Shown here in pieces: positions 42,447 to 53,889 of a stretch of 64,000 nt of DNA. Under the pieces are notes generated by a model that was given only the letters and a program-made list of their open reading frames with translations, was not told where the DNA came from and searched no databases. Origin of the DNA: Hippopus hippopus (Eukaryota > Mollusca > Bivalvia > Cardiida > Cardiidae); the NCBI GenBank assembly GCA_946811185.2, contig OX328098.1:44269650-44333649 (forward strand), read 5' to 3'. Both the position numbers and the translations under genes were made by a program. Every line of letters starts with the position of its first letter. Within the stretch, counting starts at the first letter, position 1.

Positions 42447-42650
42447 AGCATAATGTTACAGATTTGTTTAAGAAGGCAATGGATCAAAAGCTATCAGAAC
42501 GTGAAGGCGAATCACGACAGACGATATCACAAAGCTGGGCGAGCCCATAGTATGTCTGTGAACTTCCTTGAAAACCCAGCTAGAAATCGAGGGTTGCCTT
42601 TTCAAGCTGCTATATACGACAATTTATACACCGTTTACTTACAGCGTTGA
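42447..42650 (+). CDS. Candidate terminal exon with downstream AATAAA
   Basis: An acceptor-like CAAAGCATAATGTTACAG precedes about 42453. One frame is open to a TGA at 42648-42650, and AATAAA lies at 42662-42667, just beyond. The 65 residues (for example HDRRYHKAGRAHSMSVNFLE and FQAAIYDNLYTVYLQR) look protein-like, with mixed charged and aromatic residues and no repeat match. No upstream exon was located, so the gene and its product are unknown. The alternative is a chance ORF. Confidence 0.35.
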   Translation, partial: SIMLQICLRRQWIKSYQNVKANHDRRYHKAGRAHSMSVNFLENPARNRGLPFQAAIYDNLYTVYLQR

Positions 42651-42661
42651 CCCACTTTGTA

Positions 42662-42667
42662 AATAAA
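42662..42667 (+). terminator. Polyadenylation signal AATAAA
   Basis: Canonical hexamer 12 bases after the stop of the candidate terminal exon. Significance depends on that exon being real. Confidence 0.35.
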
Positions 42668-42724
42668 GAATACCGATAAAAGGCATAAAAGTATGCAATT
42701 TTCCTTTCACCAATCGATCCTTCT

Positions 42725-42917
42725 TTTTTTAAGTCCCCGAAGAAAGTCTTTGTAAGCATTGCGTGAAAAGGAGAAAATGCTTGTAACAAGCATTTTCGCC
42801 TTGAAGCCCAATGTTTTCTACCCTTTCAAATACAAATCTACACAGGTCCACATTTAATTTTTCTTCTGGAAATGCTGGAACATAGACAAGTCTCAAAATT
42901 TGTAGTCGAGTAGAGTT
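42725..42917 (-). mobile_element. MITE family B copy (diverged)
   Basis: GTGAAAAGGAGAAAATGCTT / GTAACAAGCATTTTCGCC centre, then TTTCTACCCTTTCAAATAC and a decayed right end. Confidence 0.55.
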
Positions 42918-43332
42918 GGGCTATAGTTTATCGCAAGATGAAAGATCAATTGCTACTGAGCTTTGAACTTTGTTTTATTGCGAAATAAAATAAATATGTG
43001 CTAGGACAGCTTCAAAGGGAAATGCCCGTTTTATCGTAGACTTTCGACTTTGAGCATAGGACGTGATCAATAGAACAATTTACATGTACAACGCATTATC
43101 TATTATTCTTTCAGTTACAAAATGTACAGAGGACAAGAGTAAGAAAAAATATCTCTGATGACAAAATCAGTAGAAGGTGTTTGAGGCACTAGTTAGAATA
43201 TGAATACTGAAACTATTAACTTGTGGTTCAAGATGAAGAAAAGTAATGAAAAGTAACCTCCACAGAAATTGCCATTTTTTCCCCCCTAATTGTTTTGCTT
43301 ATCATTGAAAAGTGATTTTTTTAAATCAGATA

Positions 43333-43589
43333 TAAGCCATGCTCTGTCAAAAAGGGGCTTGATGCATCTCCGTGATACATTACACCAAGCAAGTCATTAC
43401 GTAAACTTTTGTGGATATATGAAATCCATTTTGTGACTGAATCATGAGGTACACTGGTCCTTTGACACGCAGAAAATCTGCCAGTAGCAAAAGTTTCGAC
43501 CCATGTCAGCCTACGCAGACTGCGCAGGTTGATATATGTCGATACTTTTTGCAGCTGCATTAGGCTCCTTTTTTACGCGGCACGGCCCA
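43333..43589 (-). mobile_element. MITE family A copy
   Basis: AAGCCATGCTCTGTC to GGCACGGCCCA, with hairpin CAGCCTACGCAGACTGCGCAGG. Confidence 0.7.
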
Positions 43590-43792
43590 TGTGTTGATTA
43601 GATGTAAATCCAAATAATCGTTGGAAAAGAGGTAATGCTGCTACAATGAAGTCAGTATATATCTGGGCATGTCTACCTTCTTGTTTAGTATAGTTGTGGA
43701 AGAGAAGAATAGCTCGAGGGTCATAATGGGCATGGGGGCGGGCGGTTGTTTGTTCGTTTTGAGTTTTTACACCTTTTAGTACAATATTTTGA

Positions 43793-43925
43793 ATCTGGAG
43801 GTACACTGGTCCTTTGACATGCACAAAAATGACCACCTGATCTAGTGAAAAGTTTTGACTCAGGTCAGACTGCGCAGGCTGGCCTGGGTCGATATTTCTT
43901 GTACATCCATTAAACCCATTTTTTA
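43793..43925 (-). mobile_element. MITE family A fragment
   Basis: GTACACTGGTCCTTTGACATGC to CATTAAACCCATTTTT; left third missing. Confidence 0.55.
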
Positions 43926-44039
43926 TTGAATTTGCGCTTATTTATCGTTGCCACCGGTTGCCCAAATGGGCGACGCCTCCTGGAGGCTTTTAGTTTTGTT
44001 ATGAAGGATAGTGCAGGATATTTCACAAAACCCATCTTA

Positions 44040-44226
44040 AGTTACGCCTAGTTCTTTAACCTGCTCGGTGTATAACACCGTCACACGGGACACGGTTTAA
44101 CCTCTCATCCGAAAGACTATTAGTAATTTTAGATGGCCGGCCGTGGGAATCGAACCCACACCATCAACTGACAAGAAGCTTGATGTTTACGAGTCCTGTT
44201 CTCTACCACTTGAGCTATGCGGGCTG
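44040..44226 (-). mobile_element. SINE with tRNA-like head
   Basis: On the minus strand, ATAGCTCAAGTGGTAGAGAAC and GTGGGTTCGATTCCCAC are clear A and B boxes with a CGT-type anticodon region, but the anticodon stem and acceptor do not pair. The body continues with GTCTTTCGGATGAGAGGTTA and GTGTCCCGTGTGACGG, a SINE body I have seen in molluscs. It is not a functional tRNA. Confidence 0.6.
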
Positions 44227-44233
44227 GTCTTAA

Positions 44234-44775
44234 AGGTGGCCCTTCAGATTTTGGGACGAAAATTTTACAAAAATACAAAAAAAAAATCATCCTTACACTC
44301 CCAAAGCCTTTTAATTTCCATTCATAAAACACCAGTAGTCGAAAACCATCCGACAACAAGAGAAATTAGAGATTTACTACGGCCCAGGTCGACACCGACG
44401 GGAAACACGGTCTATTTTTACATGAGCAACTCGTTCATGTACATACCGGAAATACACAGACGAAGCTTCAAACATAGCGTCCGAAGAAGACATTATGGAA
44501 AATAATGACATGTTTGTTATGTTATGGAATTTAAGCGTCATTAGTCACGTGCCAGTCACTTGACATTCCCACAATGCTTTTTTTGATTTTTGGCGCGAAA
44601 TCTAAAAATACCTTAAGAGGCTACGTAGCCTTTTAAGGGAACACCATCAAAAAAATTTTTTTTTGTAATTTCATGATTCTTAATTATTGATGATTTGTAT
44701 TGTTTTTTCATATAAATTTCAGTGATATATATATTTTTTAATTTGGTGAGATGTGAAAAATCTAAATACCCACCT
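44234..44775 (+). mobile_element. piggyBac-like MITE, uninterrupted copy
   Basis: TTAA at 44230-44233 and 44776-44779 flank AGGTGGCCC...GGTATTT-type ends (AGGTGG / CCACCT inverted). 542 bp, with an internal TTAA followed by GAGGCTACGTAGCC. It inserted next to the SINE head. The plus ORF crossing it has no transposase motifs. Confidence 0.9.
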
Positions 44776-45419
44776 TTAAACCTCCTTTTCATAGCACATT
44801 GCTCTTATAACTTCGAAATTTCACGCTCGGCTTAGCTGAACTTGAAAAGTGTTTTATAAGCTCTGACCGAGAAACCTTGAACTTTATGGATTGTAACATT
44901 ATGCTGAATTTGTTAGACTTACAAGTTTAACCTCAGATTTTAGTTAATCCATATCCTCGGTACCTTGCCCTTTCACGCCCTTATCCAACTGTGTAGACCT
45001 AGATCAGATCTCATAAACGTGCAGTCTGATATTGTTCTAGGTTTCCTTTCTTCGATACTTCATTAATTGTTCTAATTTTCATATCATACGCTTAAACAAT
45101 CTGAAAAATCCTTAGCGAATGTTGATTGGTAATGTCAATGTTTTTCGATTTAGCTGGAAAAGGGTGAGGTATAACTTGTTTTCTCAGACATTGTAAAAGA
45201 GGTGAACTGTAACTAATTCGAAACAAACCTCTATTTGGATCCAGTCTTGACCAGAGGTCAAAAAATATGACTATTAAACCGGGTATTATTTAGTTCTCGT
45301 GTTCGAAATCTATTTTCATATCACGTGTCCGGCTTTATTTAGTCCGTGTAGCGTGACCAGCTTTAACTCTGTCCAATTCAACACCAAAATAACTGGTCAT
45401 ATGGACCAGGGACAAACTT

Positions 45420-45680
45420 GCCATAGTAAATTGATTGATTGATCGATTGATTGATTAATTGGTGTTTTACGTCGCTTTCAACATAATTCCAGTCATATCA
45501 CGGCGACAGCTCACATATTAATGTATTTCCTGGGTTTCACCAGGACTAGGCTAGGGCTCTGGAGTGTCTTGCCTTAGGACACTCCCTCGAAAAATCCAGA
45601 TGAATGAGTGGGGCTCGAAGTCAGAGCCTCCAGGTCACGAGTCCCACACTTTACCACTGAGCCACGCAGGACCCCTGCTA
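45420..45680 (-). mobile_element. tRNA-derived SINE, well preserved
   Basis: The minus strand reads head GCGTGGCTCAGTGGTAAAGT with B box GACTTCGAGCCCC, body AGGGAGTGTCCTAAGGC, GTCGCCGTGATATGACTGG and GTTGAAAGCGACGTAAAACACC, and an (ATCA)-type tail. This is the clearest SINE in the window. Confidence 0.7.
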
Positions 45681-45728
45681 CAGTATAACGGCCACAGTAT
45701 GTCACTTGGTGAGTGAGGGTTAAATCAA

Positions 45729-45748
45729 GGGGGGGGGGGGGGGGGGGT
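45729..45748 (+). repeat. Poly-G run
   Basis: About 18 G in a row following a SINE; a homopolymer with possible length error. Confidence 0.7.
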
Positions 45749-45880
45749 TGGTAGAAATACACCAAAAAAAATTTAAATGAATCTTATGTATGATAAACTC
45801 CATTCCTTAATATACATAAAACAATAATTCCGAAATTCATAATACGCGTTCTGTGTTGCTGTTTTGTATTGTTGTGTATA

Positions 45881-46380
45881 TGACCCATGCTGCATGAAAA
45901 GGGTGCTTAATGTATCTGCAGAAAGTATCGACCAATGTCAGCCCGCGCAGTCCGCGCAGGCTGACAAGGGTCGAAACGTTTTGCTATTTGCAATTTTTTT
46001 TGCATGTCAAAGGACTTCCATTCTACCTCCAGATTCAATCTATTGTAAGACTAAATGAATTTTATATATGAGCGATGCTCTGTAAAAAGGTGGCTAAATA
46101 CATCTGCGAAAAGTATCGATTCAGGTCAGCCTGCGCAATCCGCGCAGGCTGACCTGGGTCGAAACTTTTCGCTATTGGTCAACTTTCTGCATATCCAAGA
46201 ACCAGTCTATCTCACGATTAAGTTGGTTATTTAGAAGATTGCTTGGTATCATGTAATACGAAGATGCATTGAGTCCCCTTTTGCCAGAGCCTGGCTGATA
46301 TCTATCGTCACGTGATGACTTCCTTCATATCATGTATCATGGAGATGCATCAAACCACCTTTTACCAGAACTTGGCTTAT
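45881..46380 (+). mobile_element. MITE family A copy split by another A copy
   Basis: The left part (TGACCCATGCTGC ... AATGAATTTTATATA) runs to about 46068. The right part (CACGTGATGACTTCC ... ACTTGGCTTA) runs from about 46299 to 46380. Together they make one element; the gap is filled by the complete copy at 46069-46298. Confidence 0.65.
46069..46298 (+). mobile_element. Inner MITE family A copy
   Basis: TGAGCGATGCTCTG to GAGCCTGGCTGA, with perfect hairpin GGTCAGCCTGCGC...GCGCAGGCTGACC. Same orientation as its host copy. Confidence 0.7.
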
Positions 46381-46385
46381 ATAAT

Positions 46386-46656
46386 TGAGACATGCTCTTT
46401 GAAAATGGTACTTAATGCATCTGCGAAAAGTATCGACCCAGGTCAGCCTGCGCAGTCCGCACAGGCTGACCTGGACCGATACTTTTCGCTATTGGTCAAT
46501 TTACTGTATGTCAAAGGATCAATAAACCTCATGATTCGATTGGGTTTTTGGACAAAATGAATTTTATGGATCTATGATCTATGATCATGTGATGACTTGC
46601 TTGGTATCATGCATCGTGGAGTTGCATTAAGCCCCCTTTTGTCAGAGCACGGCTCA
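46386..46656 (+). mobile_element. MITE family A copy
   Basis: TGAGACATGCTCTTTG to GCACGGCTCA. It begins immediately after the nested pair; hairpin CAGCCTGCGCAGTCCGCACAGG. Confidence 0.75.
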
Positions 46657-46659
46657 ATT

Positions 46660-47250
46660 ATACGTAACACAACGTCTACGTTTGAGTATACTATAAGCTT
46701 GTGACCACATTGTATCCTGTAGACGATTGTTTTAGTCTAGCAAGCCACTTACGAAAATATTGCAACAAAAAAGCAGTTACTCGTATCTAGACATTCCTCA
46801 TTTTTATAACACGTTTTCATGCATTTACATTTTTGACTTTTTGCACTTGCATTCACAGATCATAGCTTAATTGTATATGATAAAGAAGCTGATGAGACAC
46901 CGGCCTTCTGATTTATTATGAAAGAATGATTTAAAACAACGATTTCATTTCATTTTGATTTCAAAACCACTAAATCTATATTGTTTTTTGTAATAAAAAG
47001 AATGCCATCTGACTGTATAGTTCAACCACGATATTGCGTCACTTGATAACAGTTAGACTAAATAGTGTTTCGGTAGACATATGTAAGATAAAATTTACAT
47101 AAATCTTATAAAACATGAATTACATTCCTAAATGTGTATCTTCAATAATAGCGAAATTCATTATACTTTATCTGTCTTGTTGTTTTTGATTGTATGTGTA
47201 TAAACAAGTGACACAGTATCAACATTTAAGTATAATTAGCCAATAAGTCT
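46660..47250. other. AT-rich stretch, nothing recognised
   Basis: No repeat family of the window and no exon-like frame was found here. Confidence 0.2.
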
Positions 47251-47258
47251 TTCTCAAA

Positions 47259-47414
47259 ATGTTTGTTTACATAAATGTTATCCCGTGCAAGTTATATAGA
47301 TTTGCCAGGATTGTCCGAAATGAAGTTAATTCTGTGATGAGAGAAGCTATACCGCTGATGGCTAAATATCAGCCTTTGCCGAATCAATGCGCGTCGACCA
47401 CTGAGCGTACGTAA
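47259..47414 (+). other. Small ORF or exon candidate, 51 codons
   Basis: ATG at 47259 to TAA at 47412. The translation contains RFARIVRNEVNSVMREAIPL and MAKYQPLPNQ, which is more protein-like than neighbouring ORFs, and GTACGT/GTAAAT donor-like strings sit at its end. It is outside recognised repeats and lies immediately before the family I block. Not recognised. Confidence 0.2.
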
Positions 47415-47417
47415 ATC

Positions 47418-47590
47418 ATAAAGGTATCGCTTAGCGGTAGCAACTCTTGTGTATTGGTGTCACAAATTTGCCTGCAAATTGGGTCCGCAGAATAAACATG
47501 TCCAGATCTTTGACAAGTGGCAAATTGGTATTTATTCATTCTAGTATATCAGTACTAAAAAGTATGTCAACAGCCGGCTTACTCGGCTTC
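47418..47590. repeat. Dispersed repeat block (family I), second copy
   Basis: TTAGCGGTAGCAACTCTTGT, GAATAAACATG and CAAATTGGTATTTATTCATTC match 14120-14240 in order. The 132-codon plus ORF that overlaps it is therefore unlikely to be a gene. Confidence 0.4.
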
Positions 47591-48431
47591 GCCGAAAAAG
47601 GCATAAACCGACTAGTCAGACTGATCTGTGAATACTTATATCACTCTCTTTCCCATTTAATAGTTTCAAGTAAATCAAAAGTCACGTTGACTACTATATT
47701 GTTTAATTATTGCTATTTTGCAAAATGTACATTGTTTTCATTGGAGCAAATGTATTGTATGTATATTGAATACCTTAGCGACCAACCTTGTCATATTGTA
47801 TACCAAATGCCCAAAATTGCATTTCCTTTTAATGTCCATATTTAGACATAAAAAAATATGCGATTTGGCAAGCTAATCGGAATTTGTATGAATTCATTCC
47901 CTCGTGATGTTGACTGTGCCATTTTACTGGTCAGTTTTTAATATTATATAACGGCAGACATATCGTGTTAATACTCCACTGATTTGTAATATACACAGAC
48001 TCCAGTCATGCATGTTTGTTAAGAGCCTTTTCTTACATGCACACGATTTCCAACTCGTCCTAACATTGCGAGCGCATTACAACCACTGGTTCGTTCAGTT
48101 GATTCGCTTCTTTTAATGTAAACCTTTTACACGTCATTTCAAAAGACATTTTTCCACCTTACTGTTCCTTTGATCTTTTGTGCTAGTGGTGTTGGTTTGT
48201 AAAATGTCTTCCAAGTTATTTCAGCGCCCAGTCAAAAAATGAAACTCTTTCTGCGGCTTTCTTCAGAAGGATTTTCATTCTAAAGGCTTGACGAAACAAG
48301 GAGACGGTATAGATTCAAGTCCAGACTGGACATTCTGTCTAATCTTAATACAAGCCGACCGAAAAAAGCCCCCATGTCATAGCCTGTGGCGCTGAAAGTT
48401 CAGGATAATGGTTTAAAAATGATCTTGTAAT

Positions 48432-49090
48432 TGAGCCGTGCTCTGGCAAAAGGGGGCTTAATGCATCTCCGTAATCCATCATACCAAGAAATCCATCACA
48501 TACTTATGGATCCATAATAGCCACTTTTTTTAACAACCGACTCAATCATGAGGTAGACTGATCCTTTGACATGCAGAAAATCGACCAATAGCGAAAAGTT
48601 TCGGCGGACTGCGCAGGCTGACCTGGGTCGAAACTTTTCGCAGATGCATTAAGCTCCCTTTTCACAGAGCGCGGCTCAATTATTTGTTTGTTATTACACA
48701 ACCTATTTGACATAATACAATGAAGAGAAGATTTCAATGTTATGAAATATATGAGCCATGGTCTAGCAAAGGGGGTTTTAATACATTATACCAAACAAGT
48801 CATTACATAATTATGGATTCATAAAATCTATTTTGTCTAAGAACCGACTGAATCATGAGCTAGAATTCTCCTTGGATATGCAGAAAATTTGCCAAAAGCA
48901 AACAAGTATCGACCCAATATAACCTGCACAGACTGCGTAGGCTGACCTGTGTCTATACTTTTTGCAGATGCATAAGCATTAAATCATCTTTTCACAGAGC
49001 AAGACTCAATTATGTTGGTCATTGCACAACATATTTGACATCTTGTCAGTTCACTGAAGAGAACGATTTCAATGTTATGAAACAGATGTT
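48432..49090 (-). repeat. Tandem duplication of MITE family A plus flank
   Basis: Two A copies (48432-48678, 48752-49008) are each followed by the same flank: CACAACCTATTTGACAT ... GATTTCAATGTTATGAAA and CACAACATATTTGACAT ... GATTTCAATGTTATGAAA. Element and about 73 bp of flank were duplicated together. Confidence 0.65.
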
Positions 49091-49549
49091 TATTAGACCT
49101 TGAGCCACCAATAGGCCCCCCTTCTCCACCAGGGGGAATTTTTGGCACTGTTATTTTCTGAAACCCCAAGGCCTCCTGAGCACTTTGTCAAAGTCTGCCA
49201 CCTGTCGAGTGGGGCTTTTGCGAGTTATAGAGGTCAAAGATCATCAAGTGCACTGTTGCATACGAGATGTCAATGATTAGCTGTTCAGGTTAAATTTTCA
49301 TTTCATTTTCTACATTTAATATGTCAGAAACATGTTCAGATGGTTTATACACTAATATCTGTAGTCAAAATAGCTGTTTTACAGAAATAGAAGCAATTTT
49401 GTTTTAATCAAAGTACTGAGAGAACTGTTCTTGGCCATGTTTGTGAGCGTAAAATGGCTGGTACCCAAAAACGTATCCATAGCATACAGAATCATCAGAT
49501 ATGATCTTAGTGATACAGAATAGATTCCATGACAAATATTATGCCTTAC

Positions 49550-49717
49550 CAATATAATCTGTCCTATCTATAAGCTGTGTCAGTGAAGGAAATCGGAGTA
49601 TTAATAGTGACAAATGTTGAGCTTTTTTTAAAATCTTATGACATCTGCTGGAATTAAAGATATTTCTTGCTGTTGACCCATAAAAACTCAATGATGTCAG
49701 GATTGTATTTTTCACTT
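49550..49717 (-). CDS. Possible exon, 168 nt, inside the inverted-repeat block
   Basis: On the minus strand the acceptor TACTGTTGATTATAG precedes 49717 and the donor ATATTG|GTAAGG follows 49550. The exon is symmetric (one base left at each end) and open, encoding for example SLSFYGSTARNIFNSSRCH and LRFPSLTQLIDRTDYI. Product unrecognised; no second exon was found. It could be captured host coding sequence or chance. Confidence 0.2.
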
Positions 49718-49748
49718 CTATAATCAACAGTAATTTGCCACATTGATT

Positions 49749-49871
49749 GGTATTGTAGTAAACCAAGTGAATTAGGCTGTTTAGATTTTTTCTTAATGGT
49801 GGCCCTTGAATGGTATTGTATTAAACCTAGTGAATAAAGCTGTTTAGATTTTTTCTTAATGGTGGCCCTTC
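49749..49871 (+). repeat. 63-bp tandem duplication
   Basis: GGTATTGTAGTAAACC...TTAATGGTGGCCCTTGAAT is followed by GGTATTGTATTAAACC...TTAATGGTGGCCCTTCAC with few differences. Confidence 0.75.
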
Positions 49872-49879
49872 ACAGAGTT

Positions 49880-51650
49880 CGAGACTAATATGAACTTGCC
49901 TTTCATCGAAATGATAACAATGATGTTTACAGCATATCATTCCATGCTATATTAAAGTCTATCCACTATCACCCATTGACCACATTCATGATGTCAACAT
50001 TGTTATCATTTTCCTCAGCGCTTGGTTAGAATATATTTCACTATGTCAACTAAATCATTGCTATGATTTATACTCTGAATTATTTTATACGCGGACAGCA
50101 TGTCAATGACATGGGAAACTTGTACCCAGTAAACATTGTGAAAAATTCAATAAAGTTTCTGTCCTGTTCTTAATATCACATTTTACCACAATAATTGAAA
50201 AACATCAAAATGTATGCAAAAAAGGCATGCATAAAACCATTTTGAAATACTCTGAGTTTGTTATTCTCTAAATGATTCCAAGATAGCATTTTGCAAAACA
50301 GGATTTACTTCTATCGAACTACAGTGACTTCCCTTCACAGCATAGACTTTGCGAATGTGAAATCAGGTCAGAAAAGAAAAAACTGTCTCCCCATTAGATC
50401 AACGATCATTTCTTCCTACAGATGGGCAATCATTGGTGCATCACTTATATGGACTAGCACAGTAAAATGAGATCTATCTTTTTTAACATGGGAAACAATA
50501 TCCTAAAAATAACAATAAAACCATGATCTTGATACCAAATGAAAAAAAAAATGTTTATCTGTTTATGCACAATAATACAATTATGCTGATATTGGATGAG
50601 GTGGAGGTAAGCATAGTCTAAGTATATTACAGCAGGCATTTTCTTTTTGACACATGGCAGGTACGTTTATATACATGTTTGGTAGTAAGAGAGAAAAACA
50701 AAACTCATGCACAGGCCTTTTGCCCATAGCAGAAATAAGGAGAGTCACTAATCATCTATCAAACAAGGTAAATGATAACTGGCCAGCTGAAATCTCAAAA
50801 AAGCTTCTGTCTCTCTTAAATGTATAAAATATCAAACAAAAAAAACTAAATAAAGCAAGGTTTGAAATTACACAGATGATAAATCACTAGAATAAAATGT
50901 AATTGAGTAAAAGAAGACACAGCCTTGAACCTATGCAAGCAGAAAGCAAGAAGTTATACATATGTAAGTACAAGATAATCTGAGCAATAAAAGGATTGCC
51001 ATGTTAATGATGATAATTTGCATGACCTTTACGCCAAAAAATATGTTAATGATAAGAAAATTAACAGTACATGGTAACACACAAAATGACCTTCATTTCA
51101 AAGTTAACATAAAAAGGAAACAAAATGGATAAAAGAATGGAAAAAGAAACAGGGCTCTTCATTGCATAGTTTAAGACTTAGCATACTGTATCAAACCCAA
51201 TGCATCTCATTTCCAACATTTATACTTAGCCCTCTTTCACAGTCATGGTACGATGCCTCATATTATTTCCTTGTTTCTTATTGCCAAAAAGTTAACCTGA
51301 CATAATTCTGAACAGGTAAGAACCGAAAATCAACAACCACAGTTTTCATAACAAAAACATAAAGCCAGAAATACGGCTGGTAAGCATGAGAATGATGATG
51401 GTGAAGGTTTTACTGAGCAAATACAAGCAGGAATGAGCTCTCCTGCACTATAACACTATGGTCCTCTGTAAATGAATACTGACCAACAATGTGATATAAC
51501 CGGTGCTTCTGCCCTATTGAAATACCAAATCCACATGAGGAATTCAACTCATCTTGGTAACTCACATTGCAAGTAAATCAACTGATTAATTAATTGATGT
51601 GTGTAAAAAGTGAAACAAGATTAACAATGAATAATATATCTCTGATTCTG
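49880..51650. other. AT-rich interior of the inverted-repeat block
   Basis: No coding exon, MITE or SINE recognised. Noticeably free of the window's MITE families. Confidence 0.25.
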
Positions 51651-51658
51651 GGCAGTTA

Positions 51659-51869
51659 ACTCTTTTGGCGCCAAATATTTAATGTCCACCTCTTTCGATG
51701 CCTGGAAATAGGCTCCACTGAAACTCAGAAAGAGTTTTATCATATTAGGCTTGACTAAACAAGCAGATGACAGAGTCCCAAAATCAGACTGCATGTTTTG
51801 TGCAGTCTGATCTTGATCTATGTCATCCGTAAAGGCCTCTTTTTTCGCCTATAGTGCTGAAAGGGTTGA
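51659..51869. mobile_element. MITE family D copy
   Basis: TTAACTCTTTTGGCGCC at the left and TAGTGCTGAAAGGGTTGAA at the right. Hairpin AATCAGACTGCATGTTTTGT / GCAGTCTGATCTTGATC. It lies inside the inverted-repeat block. Confidence 0.6.
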
Positions 51870-53384
51870 ATTCATGCATATGTATGCTGTATTTAACTAA
51901 AAAGGTGGATATGCCTGTAGGTCATGCCTTTACTACTTTGTCATGGCAAGTTCGAATTTTAGTACTTTGATATCATTGTCTGAGAGAACTAAATTGATAA
52001 AATAACAAGAGAAGGCACTGTAGATAGCATATGGAATGTCTTCTTAGTAAATAAGATCAAGGTATATTTTACTTTTAAACTTTTTTGTCCGTTTTTTAGA
52101 TGCGACAGTTAAATGCTATAAAATGTATCAGTAACTTCAGTACTTTGATTTACACTAAAAGTTTCTGTTTACTGTAATGAATATACGTAATTATTAAGAT
52201 CATGAAAATAAGCATACCAATAAATTTTAGATTTTTTTTTTTAAATCTAAAAGAAATGAACGAGATAGTTGTTGAATTCTCAGCAACTGATATAAAGTAT
52301 ATTCATGAACTTTGGTTATAAGTGCTTCCATTTTATCCCTGAATATGACAAATTGATATACAATAAATCTGAAAATGCATTCAAGGTATTTGTGATCAAG
52401 AAAATGTGCTTTATCTGAAAAACATCTTGTTAGTTTTCTCAGATCATGATTTTTTGGAAGCTTGAATCATAAAAAAAATAGGGCTGTCAGTGCTTTGATT
52501 TGCATTAAATGTTCTTTTATTTTGTTAGAAATGCATAGAATTATCTAAATATAAGCTAATCACATTACCTGAGATCATTTGAGACTTTCACAAGGTATAA
52601 AATTTCCAATAAACTGTCAATTGAAGATCAACTAATAAGGTTACGGTTGTAGGTCCACTTGATGACCTTTGACCTCTATAACTGCCAAAAGCCCCACTCG
52701 CCAGGTCGCAGACTTTGGAAATGTCATTTTGCTCAGGAGACCTCAAGGCTCAAGAAAATCAGTCCCAAAAATTCCCCCGGGGGGGGGGGGGAAGCAAACA
52801 CCCTGCTGGCTCATAGTCTATATTCAACACTTTACCAAATTGATAAACTTTTCAAAAGGCCCGGGGAATGCAGGCCTAGAAAACATTTTTTGGGAGCAAA
52901 AGAGATAAGTGGTTATTTTCTACGGATCAAACAACATTTTTCTGTCTTTTTCAAAGAGAAATCCCACCACCAAAGCAACATATTAGTCTTAAAATGCTTT
53001 CAACATGGGCAAGTCAATAGTTCTATTGTCTGGTACACAATACACGGAAACACTTCTGGCGCCAAGGTACGGACTACATACACAAAATAAAAATATTGAA
53101 TGAACATGCGGTTTTATTCATAATAAACAATACCTGTACTTGTCTTCATTTCTATACCAGCGTCAGAGAGTCCAAAGTTCTTTAAATTGTGAGAGTGCAA
53201 AAAATTAAAAGGTCAATAAAACTCTTTCCTGTTTAGCACACGATGCACTTGTGTACGAATCGGTTCACTGCGAAATAAAAAAACATTGCATAATTCACAA
53301 CATCATATTATTTTCATACCACAAGTTGTACCTCTGTAAAGATCAAAGTACTTCCTTCGCCTGAAGCTCACTTAGCCCCATACT

Positions 53385-53605
53385 AGTCTTGTGTTTTAAC
53401 GACATAAATGGGAAGGCTTTTGAAAACATTATGGGGATAAAAGGATAAAAAGATGCTAACCAGTATTTTCTTCATTCACCAATATGTTTTCTACCCTGTG
53501 AAAGGCAAATCCCATGATCTGACTTAAAATCAATTTTGTTTCGCCTGGAAATGCTTTTAGTTTTGGACTTGTCTGGAATTTTGTCGTTTATCAAAAAGTG
53601 AATGT
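53385..53605 (-). mobile_element. MITE family B copy (diverged)
   Basis: TTTTAACGACATAAATGGG, ATAAAAAGATGCTAACCAGT, TTTCTACCCTGTGAAAGGC and ATTTTGTCGTTTATC follow the family order. Confidence 0.55.
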
Positions 53606-53889
53606 ATCAGAATGTGCTAATCTTTAATTTTAAGTATTTTCCCCCCATCTGATGCCCTGAGAATTCCTAAATCTGTACTGAGTGAGTTCCAAAGCGCTTC
53701 GTTAATTTGCGGAACAACGAATCCAAAAGTAGTACCAATATGTGTGGTTCCGTGAATACAAAATGCTTTCCAAACCTAAAGCACTGTGAAGAAAGTACTC
53801 TCTTATCTGTAACATACAGAATGCCAAAGTAATGTCCTTATCTAGCTCCGTCATTACTAATGATTAAAGCAGATCTGTAAATACCAACG

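Larger units (their letters stand above)
49132..52780. mobile_element. 3.65-kb block bounded by about 120-bp inverted repeats
   Basis: Left arm 49132-49251 (GGGGGAATTTTTGG ... GAGTGGGGCTTTTG ... TCATCAAGTG) and right arm 52656-52780 (its inverse, CACTTGATGACC ... CAAAAGCCCCACTC ... AAAAATTCCCCC) match closely, with one small gap. The interior is AT-rich, unlike the surrounding MITE-filled DNA, and has no transposase-like frame. It could be a large non-autonomous transposon that captured host sequence, or two oppositely placed copies of a short repeat. Confidence 0.45.

Noticed and set aside
44134..44226. Possible functional tRNA on the minus strand
   Set aside because: A and B boxes are good but the acceptor and anticodon stems do not pair, and a SINE body follows.
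52659..53090. 143-codon plus ORF sharing PKIPPGG with an ORF at 48984-49169
   Set aside because: The shared peptide comes from the inverted-repeat arms of the 49.1-52.8 kb block, not from a protein family.
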